This document shows positions 9,289 through 18,039 of a stretch of 64,000 bases of DNA, one piece after another. The notes below the pieces were generated by a model. It was given only the letters and a program-made list of their open reading frames with translations, was not told where the DNA came from and searched no databases. The DNA comes from an uncultured Acetatifactor sp. Its GTDB lineage: Bacteria > Bacillota > Clostridia > Lachnospirales > Lachnospiraceae. How positions within the stretch are numbered: the first letter of the stretch is position 1; every line of letters begins with the position of its first letter. Both the position numbers and the translations under genes were made by a program. The stretch covers positions 32,362 to 96,361 of the forward strand of contig CAJTOJ010000012.1 in assembly GCA_910577665.1 (NCBI GenBank), read 5' to 3'.

Positions 9289-9371
9289 CTTCAACATACC
9301 AATCATAAATAAAAAATGATTGCTTGTCAAGTGAAAAAATTATAAGATAAAGGAAAGGCTGAGGAAAAAGG

Positions 9372-9536
9372 GTAACAGTTCAGACAGCGCCATTCGTAAA
9401 GTCGCGCCCATGGTGCTTTTCGCCGCTTCGCGGCTTCCTTTACTCATGAAATGGCGCTCCCTCAGTCCATATAGATGGCCGAAAACTCGTGCAAGCACGA
9501 TTTTCTGCCATTTACATGGACTGGCTGAACTGTTAC
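9372..9536. repeat. Nested inverted-repeat element, possible structured RNA or MITE-like repeat
   Basis: An outer 12-bp stem, GTAACAGTTCAG (9372-9383) with CTGAACTGTTAC (9525-9536), encloses two branched arms. Arm 1: AGCGCCATT (9386-9394) with AATGGCGCT (9450-9458), then GTAAAG with CTTTAC, then GCCGC-TTC-GCGGC. Arm 2: CAGTCCAT (9463-9470) with ATGGACTG (9516-9523), then TGGC with GCCA, then GAAAA/TTTTC and TCGTGC/GCACGA. The arms nest without conflict. No protein is encoded. It lies between tRNA-Pro and the methyltransferase gene. Confidence 0.75.
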
Positions 9537-9598
9537 GCAAAAAGGAAGCAGGCTGAAGTGAAAAGGCAAAATAGGCGACAAGTTAGGGAGGAAACAGA

Positions 9599-10801
9599 AT
9601 GTACCAGACCATCGTGACGTTAAAAAAGGGAGAAGGCCGTACCTTGAAGGCCGGGGGTATGTGGGTGTATGACAATGAGATTGCTTCCATCACAGGCCAT
9701 TTTGAGCAGGGGGATGTGGTGGCAGTTCATGACTTTGACGGCTATCCCATGGGATGCGGCTATATCAACACCAGATCCAGGATCACGGTACGGCTGCTGT
9801 CCCGGAGAAAAGATGCTGTGATAGATGAATGCTTCATGGAACAGCGGGTGCGGGATGCCTGGGCCTACAGAAAACAGACGATAGATACCGCAAGCTGTAG
9901 GCTGATATTCGGGGAGGCAGATTTTTTGCCGGGGCTGGTGGTGGACAAATTTGCCGATGTGCTGGTAGTGGAATCCCTGGCACTGGGCATAGACAGGTGG
10001 AAGGGAACCATTGTGGATGCTGTGAAAAGGGTGCTGGCAGAGGACGGCATCCGGATCCGTGGCGTCTATGAGCGGAGTGATGCCAAGGTGCGTCTCCAGG
10101 AAGGCATGGAGCGTGTAAAAGGCTTTATGGGGGAGTCTTTCGACACCAAGGTGGAGATCGTGGAAAACGGCGTGCGGTATCTGGTGGATGTGGAGGATGG
10201 CCAGAAGACAGGCTTTTTCCTGGACCAGAAGAACAACCGGGCAGTCATACAGCGGCTTTGCAAGGGAAAGAAGGTACTGGACTGTTTCACCCATACGGGA
10301 TCTTTTGCCTTGAATGCCGGGATGGCGGGGGCAGTGGATGTGCTGGGGGTGGATGCCTCGGAACTGGCTGTGGCCCAGGCTATGGAAAATGCACGCCTAA
10401 ACGGTCTGGAGGAAAGGGTGCGGTTCCAGTGCGCCGATGTATTTGAATTGTTACCAAAACTGGAGGCACAGGGGGAAACTTACGATGTGGTGATCCTGGA
10501 TCCTCCCGCATTTACAAAATCTCGCAATTCCGTAAAAAATGCCGTGAAAGGATATCGGGAGATCAACCTGCGGGGAATGAAGCTGGTGCGGGACGGCGGA
10601 TTCCTGGCCACCTGTTCCTGCTCCCATTTTATGGAGCCGGAACTGTTCGCCAGGACCATCCGGGAGGCGGGGACAGGTGCCCGCAGGAGACTCCGCCAGG
10701 TGGAATTCCATACCCAGGCTTGTGACCATCCTATTCTGTGGGCGGCAGACCAGAGCTATTATCTGAAGTTCTACGTTTTTCAAGTGTGCAGTGAGCGGTA
10801 G
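9599..10801 (+). CDS. rlmI: 23S rRNA (cytosine-C5)-methyltransferase, RlmI family
   Basis: A 400-residue SAM-dependent methyltransferase. The N-terminal ~75 residues form a PUA-like RNA-binding domain (GMWVYDNEI, GDVVAVHDF). The Rossmann core begins near VLDCFTHTGSFA, with acidic VDASELAV, the motif VILDPPAFTKS and the TCSCSHF segment carrying the likely catalytic cysteine. This is the standard arrangement of the RlmI/YwbD group that methylates C1962 of 23S rRNA; the exact target base is inferred from family. A GGGAGG ribosome binding site precedes the ATG. It is a single gene. Confidence 0.92.
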   Translation: MYQTIVTLKKGEGRTLKAGGMWVYDNEIASITGHFEQGDVVAVHDFDGYPMGCGYINTRSRITVRLLSRRKDAVIDECFMEQRVRDAWAYRKQTIDTASCRLIFGEADFLPGLVVDKFADVLVVESLALGIDRWKGTIVDAVKRVLAEDGIRIRGVYERSDAKVRLQEGMERVKGFMGESFDTKVEIVENGVRYLVDVEDGQKTGFFLDQKNNRAVIQRLCKGKKVLDCFTHTGSFALNAGMAGAVDVLGVDASELAVAQAMENARLNGLEERVRFQCADVFELLPKLEAQGETYDVVILDPPAFTKSRNSVKNAVKGYREINLRGMKLVRDGGFLATCSCSHFMEPELFARTIREAGTGARRRLRQVEFHTQACDHPILWAADQSYYLKFYVFQVCSER

Positions 10802-10947
10802 TTTGTGAAACAGGCAGAAATGCCGGATTCCACATGCTTATCGGCTCTGCATCTATGTGTCTGGCTCTTTGATGATACATTTACCTGCCCGATAGATAGG
10901 AGTTTGGCTTTTTCTTTAAAAAAAGTTCAAATATATCAGTTAGTAAC

Positions 10948-11340
10948 TTATTTCAATTTAATTTCTACTTTGTAATATTTAAAAAAATATGGTACAAACA
11001 AAAGAACCCCTATTATCAAAATCACCCAACCAATATATGTTCCTTGATTTTCAGGATAAAAATAATTTATAGCTAAATGAACTGGACATAGAATAATTGC
11101 AATCACTCCCCATAATATTTCCAATTTTCTTTTCATCTTGTTTGCTTGCTCTTTTTGTTTCTGTAATTCCACCAAATTTTGTTCTGCCTTTTCTTGATAA
11201 TTTTCCATCGCAATCCTTTCTCCTGATAATAATTCGTTTGCATTTATTCCAAGAATGTCACATAGCTCCATCATTATCGATACATCTGGACAGCTTTTTC
11301 CGGTCTCCCATTTTGAAACCGCCCTATTACAATTAGAGAA
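10948..11340 (-). pseudogene. Broken XRE-family regulator, N-terminus lost
   Basis: On the minus strand the frame reads NRAVSKWETGKSCPD, the second half of an XRE helix-turn-helix, then SIMMELCDILGINANELLSGER, then a coiled region and two membrane segments near the C-terminus. This is the common XRE plus two-helix membrane protein type. An in-frame TGA lies four codons before NRAV, and the first helix is missing, so the gene cannot make a full protein. A start-like sequence for such a gene (AGGAGG then MNQEKIG, ATG at 11402) lies nearby on the opposite strand. The stretch is AT-rich compared with its neighbours. Confidence 0.7.
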
Positions 11341-11815
11341 TCAACCAATAGTTCCTTCCAAAAAAAAGCTTATTATGTATGATAAAACTAGGAGGTAAAA
11401 AATGAATCAAGAAAAAATCGGATCAGTTGACTACTAGTACATCGAATAATTAATGCCGACTATTCTTTATTTCTTTGCTAAATGTTTAAGTGCGATATAT
11501 TAACCGCATAAACTTATTGCATATATGCCGGCAATTAATAACCATCTGTAACTTTTCTTTTATATGTTCAATAATCTGAATATCCATTTGTCACCGCTAA
11601 CACAATTATAAACACCTATACTGCCTTTCTCAAGATTCTAATGTGAAAGGTACAAATACAGGAACTAAGATTCCAGAAAAGAGCGACAGAGATTTAACCC
11701 TCTGCCACTGTATTGCCTATATGTAAGTAATTTCCTCGTTCACAACCTCCCTCGCACAAGCCCTTATATTATTCACTCTTCCTAAAATCCAAACTTAGGA
11801 GAAATCCAAACTTTC
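11341..11815. other. AT-rich gene-free stretch
   Basis: No supported gene. It holds the isolated start AGGAGG-ATG (11402) coding MNQEKIGSVDY then stop, resembling the first residues of an XRE regulator cut off after a few codons. The rest looks decayed. Confidence 0.5.
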
Positions 11816-11819
11816 TTCT

Positions 11820-12010
11820 GCAAATCCTTTATTCCTGCGAGCAATGAGCCAAGTCAACAAGGTTGACTTTGTGCCGTTGCTGGCACGAGCATTTGGCGAA
11901 TGCCGCGAGGGTCAATACCCCGCAGCTTGCTGCGTTGGAAGATTGATGCCCCGCCAGCTTGCTGCGGGGTAATTGACTCAAGGCGTTCCTGTGTCTGCCT
12001 GGCAGAAGAA
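11820..12010 (+). repeat. Dispersed repeat, copy B (longest)
   Basis: Reads TTATTCCTGCGAGCAATGAG, AGTCAACAAGGTTGACTT (hairpin), GTGCCGTTGCTGGCAC (hairpin), CATTTGGCGAATGCCGCGAG, GGTCAATACCCCGCAG and CCCCGCCAGCTTGCTGCGGG. The block order matches copies A and C. On the minus strand it encodes a peptide with GIDPRGIRQM, close to GVFDPHGIRQM at the end of the AraC regulator. It is probably not translated here. Confidence 0.75.
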
Positions 12011-12332
12011 GATGACCACTCGTTTTCGTAATATATCAATTTTGTTTTGAAAGAGTATTTAAAAGATAAGAAATTAATACAAAATCTGGTGGAGAAGAAT
12101 CTAACATAAATACTTGATTTTATAACCAGTAGTTAGGAAAACCTTTTTACAAGTTTACCTGCTCTCCATTGTGTATTACCTGGATCCTGTCTATAATGGG
12201 CCTAGGAACACAGACAACTTGAAGCATCCGCAGATTTTCCATGCGTCAGTGGGCATGCCTGCGATAAGTAGCCTGGGAAACTAAGGAAGGATGCAGGTAA
12301 AAAGTAAACAGGAAAGGGACAGGTAAGACAGA

Positions 12333-13433
12333 ATGGATCTGAGAATAGGCTCCAGGATCATAGAATTGCGGAAGAAAAAGGGAATGACCCAGGAGCAGCT
12401 TGCAGGCGCCCTTGGGGTATCAGCTCCGGCAGTGAGCAAATGGGAGACAGACAGTTCCTATCCGGACATCACATTGCTATGCCCCCTGGCCAGGGCCTTG
12501 GGGACGGATGTGGATGCCCTTCTGGCCTTTGAGGAAGACCTGCCAGAGGAAGACCTAAGCCGGTACATGGCAGAGGTCATGGGACTGATCCGGGCAGGGC
12601 AGCCACAGGAGGCGGAGAGACAACTGAACCGGCTGCTTCATGCCTATCCCTCCAACATTCCACTGAAATTCAGTGCCACGGCGGTGCTGACCATGTTCGA
12701 ACAGAATGTGCCGGATCACACGCAGGAGGACACCGAACGCTGGGGACATCTGAAAAAGGAACTGGTGCAGGCCATATATGATGACGGGAACCCGGACTAT
12801 CACATGGCTGCCATGTCCATGCTGGTATCCCTGGCCCTGGCAGAGAATGACCTGGAGAAAGCGGAAGAACTGCTGAAGAAGACGCTGACCCGGACAGCAG
12901 ACTTTACCATGCACTGGATGCAGTTCTATGTGAAAAAGGGAGAGCAGGATAAGGCACTGGAGACCGTACAGAAGAAGCTTTATGCGTTGATAGGGGAGGT
13001 ACGGACCTGCCTGTTGTGCATGATGGGGGAGAGCCTTCCCCTGGACATGGACAGGAAGCTGGAGATCTGTGGCGTGTTCCAGAAGGTAGAGGAACTGTTC
13101 GGCGTGGGAGGGGGCATGGGCGTGGGGGCCCTGGCAGAGGTATACTTGAAGGCCGGACGAAGGGAGATCTGCCTGGAATATCTGGAACAGCTTGTGGACA
13201 GGCTTGTGGAGGGCCTGGCAATGCCGAACCCCTTGCTGTTTGCACCGGCCTTCGGGCCGGATAACTTGAGACAGAACCCTACGGTGAGCAGGGAAATGCT
13301 GCTCGCCATTCTCCAGGGACTGGAGGAGGATGCCTGCTTTGCCAAGATGCGGGGGGAGGAACGGTTCCAGGGGCTGGTGAGGCGGCTTAAGGACTGCCGG
13401 GAAAGTGGCTTTGACAGGGAACTGCGAATGTAG
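12333..13433 (+). CDS. XRE-family regulator with TPR-like C-terminal domain
   Basis: A 366-residue protein. Residues 5-60 form a Cro/CI helix-turn-helix (LRKKKGMTQEQLAGALGVS, then APAVSKWETDSSYPD). From about 75 to the end it is almost all helical with paired-helix periodicity, fitting TPR-like repeats. Proteins of this plan are usually regulators that sense a peptide or a partner protein; no ligand is evident. The start is preceded by AGGAAAGGGACAGG, a plausible ribosome binding site region. It has no operon partner and a clear terminator follows. Confidence 0.85.
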   Translation: MDLRIGSRIIELRKKKGMTQEQLAGALGVSAPAVSKWETDSSYPDITLLCPLARALGTDVDALLAFEEDLPEEDLSRYMAEVMGLIRAGQPQEAERQLNRLLHAYPSNIPLKFSATAVLTMFEQNVPDHTQEDTERWGHLKKELVQAIYDDGNPDYHMAAMSMLVSLALAENDLEKAEELLKKTLTRTADFTMHWMQFYVKKGEQDKALETVQKKLYALIGEVRTCLLCMMGESLPLDMDRKLEICGVFQKVEELFGVGGGMGVGALAEVYLKAGRREICLEYLEQLVDRLVEGLAMPNPLLFAPAFGPDNLRQNPTVSREMLLAILQGLEEDACFAKMRGEERFQGLVRRLKDCRESGFDRELRM

Positions 13434-13439
13434 CGGGAA

Positions 13440-13485
13440 GTGCCGAAAGGCACGATTTTGCGAATGGGCATGGGCTGAACGTAAC
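13440..13485 (+). repeat. Decayed partial copy of the nested-hairpin repeat
   Basis: GTGCCGAAAGGCACGATTTT followed by GCGAATGGGCATGGGCTGAACGTAAC (in pieces) resembles the right arm of the element at 9372-9536 (GTGCAAGCACGATTTT, then CATGGACTGGCTGAACTGTTAC). The left half is absent. The match was made by eye. Confidence 0.4.
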
Positions 13486-13512
13486 TTTTGAAATCTACAC
13501 ATAAGACAAAAG

Positions 13513-13549
13513 GGATCCAGGCTATTATGGTATGGCCGGATCTTTTTTT
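13513..13549 (+). terminator. Terminator after the XRE-TPR gene
   Basis: GATCC-A-GGC pairs with GCC-GGATC (13514-13522 with 13535-13542), followed by seven T residues. It lies 80 bases after the stop codon. Confidence 0.75.
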
Positions 13550-13621
13550 GTGTGGAAAAGGGGTTGACATGGAAATAAGACAGGGGGCGCCACAGGGCAC
13601 CCCTGTCCCGGAGCCTTGCCT

Positions 13622-14341
13622 TTAGAGTCCCTTCATCATGCGTGTGGATACCAGGCAGGTTTCCCCGTTGGTAAAATGGAGGATTCGGTTTTTGACATCT
13701 ATCTCTTTTATATTCTTTTTGTTTACCAGAAATGACCGATGGCAGCGCACAAAGTTACCATCTAAAGTGTTTGCCAGTTCTTTCATGGTGCTGGAAAACT
13801 CAATCTGCCGGTCTTTCGCATGGAGTATGACTTTGTGGATATTGCTGGAGGTCTCAAAGAAGAAAATATCATCATGATCCACACTGATTTTCCGGCCGCC
13901 TGCTTCGATCGTATAGACCTTATGCGTCTTGTTGGTCTGTAGCGTATAACGTTCCATTGCTTTTAACAGGCATTCTCTGATTTTTATTTTTGCTTCTGCA
14001 GGGTTGTCTTTTAATATAAAGTCCATTGCCTCCACCCGATACTGGAATGTCATGTAGCTTAGTTCAGAATGCGCAGTTATGAAAATGATGAAGCCACGCG
14101 GATCGGATAATCTGATCTGCTGCGCCAGCTTCATCCCGTTCATATTGCTGTTTAGGTCAATATCAAGGAAATAGATACCTGTGTTCTGGCTGGTTTTGAC
14201 TTTTTCCAAAAGCACAAAAGGGTCTCCTGCATCTAGAACCAGCTGCATGTCCAGTTCTTCTATCAGCACGGTATTTTCAATGGTCTGTACGATCGTCTGC
14301 CGCTGTACGGTATCATCTTCGCACACAAAGATGTCTAGCAT
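13622..14341 (-). CDS. LytTR-type response regulator (AgrA-like)
   Basis: A 239-residue regulator. The receiver domain starts MLDIFVCEDD, with acidic residues 8-10 and the phospho-acceptor aspartate at about 60 in IYFLDIDL. The C-terminal LytTR DNA-binding domain spans about 140-239 (FFETSSNIHKV, FVRCHRSFLVN). The start at 14341 is chosen because the domain begins there; a longer frame upstream overlaps the kinase gene and adds unrelated residues. It lies 7 bases after the kinase gene in a two-gene operon. The pair resembles AgrC/AgrA peptide-sensing systems, though no AgrB or AgrD is nearby. Confidence 0.9.
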   Translation of the reverse strand: MLDIFVCEDDTVQRQTIVQTIENTVLIEELDMQLVLDAGDPFVLLEKVKTSQNTGIYFLDIDLNSNMNGMKLAQQIRLSDPRGFIIFITAHSELSYMTFQYRVEAMDFILKDNPAEAKIKIRECLLKAMERYTLQTNKTHKVYTIEAGGRKISVDHDDIFFFETSSNIHKVILHAKDRQIEFSSTMKELANTLDGNFVRCHRSFLVNKKNIKEIDVKNRILHFTNGETCLVSTRMMKGL

Positions 14342-14348
14342 AATCAAG

Positions 14349-15644
14349 TCACACCTTTCTGGTAGCAAGCTCAAGGTGCTGCGTGAAGAAGCCGCATTGC
14401 ATAGTTGTTTCGTGCAGCACATTGTCATAAGAACGGATGATTTTCTGGACATTAGAAAGACCGATTCCCTGATGTCCATCTTTTGTACTAACCCCTTTTT
14501 GTTTCAACTTATAAAGCGCCACGCCATTGTCATGAAAACGATTACTTATGGTGATTGAGACACTATCCGTATTCTGGATTATATTCAAACCTATTTGCGG
14601 CTGTCCGGTTTCCAGTGTGGCTTCAATCGCATTATCCAAAAAGATTCCCAGTATTCTGGCAAGATCCACGGTGTCTATTAGAAAACTGTCCACGCTGTCA
14701 GGAATATCAATGGTGACATCAATCCCTGACTCATGGGCATAAATCATTTTTGCAGAGAGCAGGCTTTTGATTTCCAATACATGGATGTTACTTAGCTGGT
14801 TTAACTTGTAGTCACCCTGGTCTATCAGATGCTTTGTTGGAAAAATTTTGTTGTCAAAAAACTTTTTTAACTCTGCCATATCGCCATTTTCCATGTAGCC
14901 GGATAGAGAGAGCAAAATATTAACATAATCATGTTTAAAGGAGCGAAGGCCGTTATACAGGACTTCCAGATTGTGTGTGTAGTCCTGCAAATCCTGCAAG
15001 GCTTTTCTTTTTGCCTCTGTCTGTATTTGTTCCTGCCAGGAACGGCGCATTGCCAGAAGCAGAAAAAGCATGACAAGCAGATAGCCTGAAATATGTAACA
15101 CATTATTATAAATCATTCTGCCAAAAGAGCCATTCTGCCCCGGAATCACATCATCGAACAAATAGATGGTGACAAGAAGCAGCAACGCGGCATCGACCAG
15201 ATACCATGTCTGCGGAAGGCGTAAAATGCCTTTGCCGGACAGTAATAATTTTTTGAGAAGACCGCCGCAAAACAATGTAGCATAATAAAAAAGTATAACG
15301 CGAATCACCGCCATACCAATAGAAAAATAAGGATGATTCGATAAAGCTGCGGGAACCAGCATATCCAGAAGAATGGACAGTACATTATCTATCAGAACGG
15401 TAAGCACAAATCCGATCATGCCCATACAGACATTCTGGGATGCAGTATCCCGATGGATCACCAATCCATATACACAGGCTGCTACCAGGATACCGAACAG
15501 GCCATATGGGATACAGGACAGGAGCGTTACAGGCATTGCGGCAAGCAACAGCAGCATATAAAGCGCGATAAATGCTTTCAGGCTCATACTTTTGGGCCAT
15601 ACATTACGAATGGCAAGGGAGAGCTGGAAAAAAGACAGCAGCAT
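14349..15644 (-). CDS. Membrane sensor histidine kinase (AgrC/GHKL type)
   Basis: A 431-residue kinase. The N-terminal half has six or seven membrane segments (residues 1 to about 215), as in peptide-sensing AgrC-like kinases. A coiled segment leads to FKHDYVN, with the phospho-accepting histidine, and a GHKL ATPase domain with N-box DNAIEATLETG and G-box HQGIGLSNV. The start at 15644 follows AAGGAA by 9 bases; an upstream in-frame ATG has no such site. It signals to the LytTR regulator encoded just downstream. The signal is unknown; the small membrane protein encoded divergently at 15933 is a candidate partner or target. Confidence 0.88.
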   Translation of the reverse strand: MLLSFFQLSLAIRNVWPKSMSLKAFIALYMLLLLAAMPVTLLSCIPYGLFGILVAACVYGLVIHRDTASQNVCMGMIGFVLTVLIDNVLSILLDMLVPAALSNHPYFSIGMAVIRVILFYYATLFCGGLLKKLLLSGKGILRLPQTWYLVDAALLLLVTIYLFDDVIPGQNGSFGRMIYNNVLHISGYLLVMLFLLLAMRRSWQEQIQTEAKRKALQDLQDYTHNLEVLYNGLRSFKHDYVNILLSLSGYMENGDMAELKKFFDNKIFPTKHLIDQGDYKLNQLSNIHVLEIKSLLSAKMIYAHESGIDVTIDIPDSVDSFLIDTVDLARILGIFLDNAIEATLETGQPQIGLNIIQNTDSVSITISNRFHDNGVALYKLKQKGVSTKDGHQGIGLSNVQKIIRSYDNVLHETTMQCGFFTQHLELATRKV

Positions 15645-15797
15645 TTTAATACATTCCTTCTTTCGAAATTTGCTTTCTTGATTATACTGTATGTGATTCT
15701 CTGTATCAAGCATTGCTCTGCGAAAATGATGAAAAAATGCATGGCCTGCCGGAAAAGAACAGCACTTATTTACAGGATGAAGCATCTTATGACTGCA

Positions 15798-15828
15798 TTG
15801 AGGGAAGCATTGGTTTTTTTGCTATAAT
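15798..15828 (+). promoter_or_regulatory. Possible promoter for the small membrane protein gene
   Basis: TTGAGG (15798-15803) and TATAAT (15823-15828) are 19 bases apart, slightly wide. The leader to the ATG at 15933 would be about 100 bases. No clear pair of LytTR boxes could be confirmed. Confidence 0.4.
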
Positions 15829-15932
15829 AACCTTATTCTTGGCAGGGGGCCAACATGTCATGAGCGTTGCAGTGACCATGGCATACAAGCCTTCTCCAAA
15901 TACATAATTGCTTTGGAAGGAGATAAGAAGTT

Positions 15933-16124
15933 ATGAAACAAATCTTAAAAGGAGCTGCCATAGCTGCTATCGTATTGATTGTCTTTATCGCAATCAATGT
16001 GATCTGTAATATAAATGGCATTAACTTAGATTCCATATCCAGCGGTCCCGTCATAGCGGTCTGTGCCATGCTGATTTTCCGGGAATCGACCAGAAATAGA
16101 GAAAATAAAGAAGACCAAAAATAA
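15933..16124 (+). CDS. Small membrane protein, divergent from the LytTR system
   Basis: A 63-residue protein of unknown function. It has a hydrophobic segment at about 8-26 and a second, weaker one at 40-52, then a charged tail (RESTRNRENKEDQK). AAGGAG lies 10 bases before the ATG and a strong terminator follows, so it looks like a real single gene. It is read away from the kinase/regulator pair with a gap of about 290 bases. It could be a target, an accessory membrane protein or a peptide precursor for the system; none of these is shown by the sequence. Confidence 0.65.
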   Translation: MKQILKGAAIAAIVLIVFIAINVICNINGINLDSISSGPVIAVCAMLIFRESTRNRENKEDQK

Positions 16125-16166
16125 AATAGTAGTTTTATCATCATATGATCTGCTATCTGGTGGACA

Positions 16167-16199
16167 AATGGGTGAGAGACCAAAGGTTTCTCACCCATT
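16167..16199 (+). terminator. Terminator after the small membrane protein gene
   Basis: AATGGGTGAGA (16167-16177) pairs perfectly with TCTCACCCATT (16189-16199), followed by CTTTAT. Confidence 0.7.
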
Positions 16200-16203
16200 C
16201 TTT

Positions 16204-16722
16204 ATATCGTAATCTGCCGCAGGAAGGATGTCCCTGTCAGATCTGCTGCCATATAAAAGTTTTATTTACGAAACTTCCGGACTTTTCCTTATGATGGTGC
16301 AGCGGATGGTATAGGAGTTTAGCCGGGGCTGCCGGCCTACCCATGTCTGTTTTAGGAAGATATTTTCATGCAATCTGCTTTTCACTGTAGCTTTCTTCCT
16401 TTTACAGAAGAACATGGCTGCTTCTGGTCACAATGAACTGTTACAACACATTCCTGTCCTATGCCTGGCAGCGGCGCACCATGGACCTGCCAGAGGGTCT
16501 GCCTTATGCGGGATGGGCAGGAGTATCTGGATCTGCACGATAAACTACAGATGTTGCCGGCCAGCTACCGGGGGTGATCCTGCCAAAGCAGAAGAGGGCG
16601 GTAGCAGATCTGTACGGACAGGATGGCTTCCGCAGGCGCCAAAATGAGCATTCTTTGCTCATTTTGTGTGCATTATGCTGCTGTGAACGGCAGCTGTGGA
16701 CAGTGATATTTCAGATAGGCTC
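16204..16722. other. Decayed, gene-free stretch
   Basis: No intact gene. Plus-strand pieces in different frames read like protein (for example EYLDLHDKLQMLPASYRG, with a frameshift after it), suggesting a decayed gene I do not recognise. It ends in a perfect hairpin, CAAAATGAGCA with TGCTCATTTTG (16640-16650 and 16656-16666), perhaps its old terminator. Confidence 0.35.
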
Positions 16723-16778
16723 TTGACAATTCTTATAAATATGATATAGTCTAGATGCAAATGAGTTGCATGTGCATC
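16723..16778 (+). promoter_or_regulatory. Promoter with Fur-family-type operator
   Basis: TTGACA (16723-16728) and TATAGT (16745-16750) are 16 bases apart. Directly after the -10 is ATGCAA-N5-TTGCAT (16755-16771), an inverted repeat overlapping the likely transcription start, followed by TGTGCATC. A repressor bound here would block transcription. A Fur-family regulator is encoded two genes on, so metal-dependent autoregulation is likely. The leader to the ATG is about 180 bases and may be structured. Confidence 0.65.
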
Positions 16779-16937
16779 TGAAAAGCGAGAATGCCGGGGA
16801 ATGCATGCTGGTGCAGACCCTGTTGCAATAGGGCAGATTGCTGCAACATGAAAATAGAATCTGCTTATCCAGGAAGCCCCCGGGCATGCATACCGTGAAA
16901 AGGAATCTGGGTATAGGGAAATAGGAGTGAAAGCGAC

Positions 16938-17837
16938 ATGCTGCATGTAATAGAACACACTTTAATAGATACTTTGAAATTACTACCGTTTTTATTCTTG
17001 ACTTATCTGGCTATGGAATACCTGGAACATAAGGCAGCGGCCCGCACCCAGGAGATGGTGGGAAAGGCGGGCAGACTTGGTCCTGTGATCGGAGGTATAC
17101 TGGGTATCCTGCCTCAATGCGGTTTTGCAGCTGGGGCTTCTGGTCTGTATGCAGGACGGGTGATTTCCCTGGGAACCCTGCTTTCCATTTATCTGTCTAC
17201 TTCTGATGAGATGCTGCCGATCCTGATCTCAGAGCAGGCACCTGCCGGGGAGATCTTGAAACTGCTTGCTATAAAAGCAATCATTGGTGTTATGGCGGGG
17301 CTTCTGGTGGATCTGCTGTGGGGATGGAGAGAGGGGAGGGCAGGACAGAAGAAGGAACCTTGTCAGAAAATACCATTGGTAAAACCAGCACAGCCATCAT
17401 GGCACCAGGAACAGGCCCATATCCATTCCCTGTGCGAGAAGGAACATTGCGGCTGTGAAAAAGGGATTTTCCGCTCTGCCTTATCTCATACGGTCCAGAT
17501 TGGCATCTTCATCCTTCTGGTTACGTTTGCGCTGAACCTGATGTTGCATGCTCTGGGGGAAGATGCCCTGGGAAACCTGATCTTGAACAAGCCTGTCCTG
17601 GGTCCTGTGTTGGCAGGTCTGGTGGGGATGATTCCCAATTGTGCAGGTTCTGTGGTCATTACCCAGTTATACCTGCGGGGGGCAATGGGGATGGGAGCTG
17701 CCATGGCTGGTCTTTTGACAGGTACCGGGGTGGGCCTGCTGGTGTTGTTTAAGGCTGATCATGACAGGAAGGACGTGCTGAAGGTACTTGGTCTTTTATA
17801 TTCTATTGGCGTTTTGGCAGGAATTGTGTTAAAATAG
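16938..17837 (+). CDS. Putative metal transporter, ArsP_2 / 'putative manganese transporter' family
   Basis: A 299-residue membrane protein with about eight hydrophobic segments in two halves. Each half carries the family's paired motif (GILPQCGFAAGASGLY near 55-70, MIPNCAGSVVITQLYLRG near 235-250). The central loop is rich in metal ligands (HQEQAHIHSLCEKEHCGCEKG). Members are annotated as arsenic-efflux-like or manganese transporters, but the substrate is not settled. A Fur-type operator lies upstream and a Fur gene about 200 bases downstream, which supports a metal role. Start: AGGAG lies 10 bases before the ATG at 16938. Confidence 0.75.
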   Translation: MLHVIEHTLIDTLKLLPFLFLTYLAMEYLEHKAAARTQEMVGKAGRLGPVIGGILGILPQCGFAAGASGLYAGRVISLGTLLSIYLSTSDEMLPILISEQAPAGEILKLLAIKAIIGVMAGLLVDLLWGWREGRAGQKKEPCQKIPLVKPAQPSWHQEQAHIHSLCEKEHCGCEKGIFRSALSHTVQIGIFILLVTFALNLMLHALGEDALGNLILNKPVLGPVLAGLVGMIPNCAGSVVITQLYLRGAMGMGAAMAGLLTGTGVGLLVLFKADHDRKDVLKVLGLLYSIGVLAGIVLK

Positions 17838-18039
17838 CGGGAACAAAGGCATTCCTGACTGGAATCTGATTTCGCTTTGGCTGGATTCCAAGGGGGCGGT
17901 ATCATTTTTGAGGCTGCTATGGGAAGCTGTCTTTGATGGTATAGATGGCATGGATGCCAGGGCGGCATGTCTGGCAGTGTGTAAGCAGGCTTTCTGACAT
18001 TGGCAGGTATGGGTGTTACAGCATGTATGGGGGTGGAAA

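Noticed and set aside
9340..9540. 66-aa minus-strand gene
   Set aside because: The stretch is fully explained by nested inverted repeats, which no coding sequence would be expected to keep.
11854..12039. 61-aa minus-strand gene
   Set aside because: It is the translation of a dispersed repeat (copy B) and shares its peptide with the repeat tail of the AraC regulator.
16414..16647. Gene for a 77-aa protein
   Set aside because: No ribosome binding site and frame breaks in all readings; it looks like a decayed gene.
16751..16937. Known riboswitch (manganese or cobalamin type) before the metal transporter
   Set aside because: I could not find the conserved core of either class. The leader may be structured but cannot be named.
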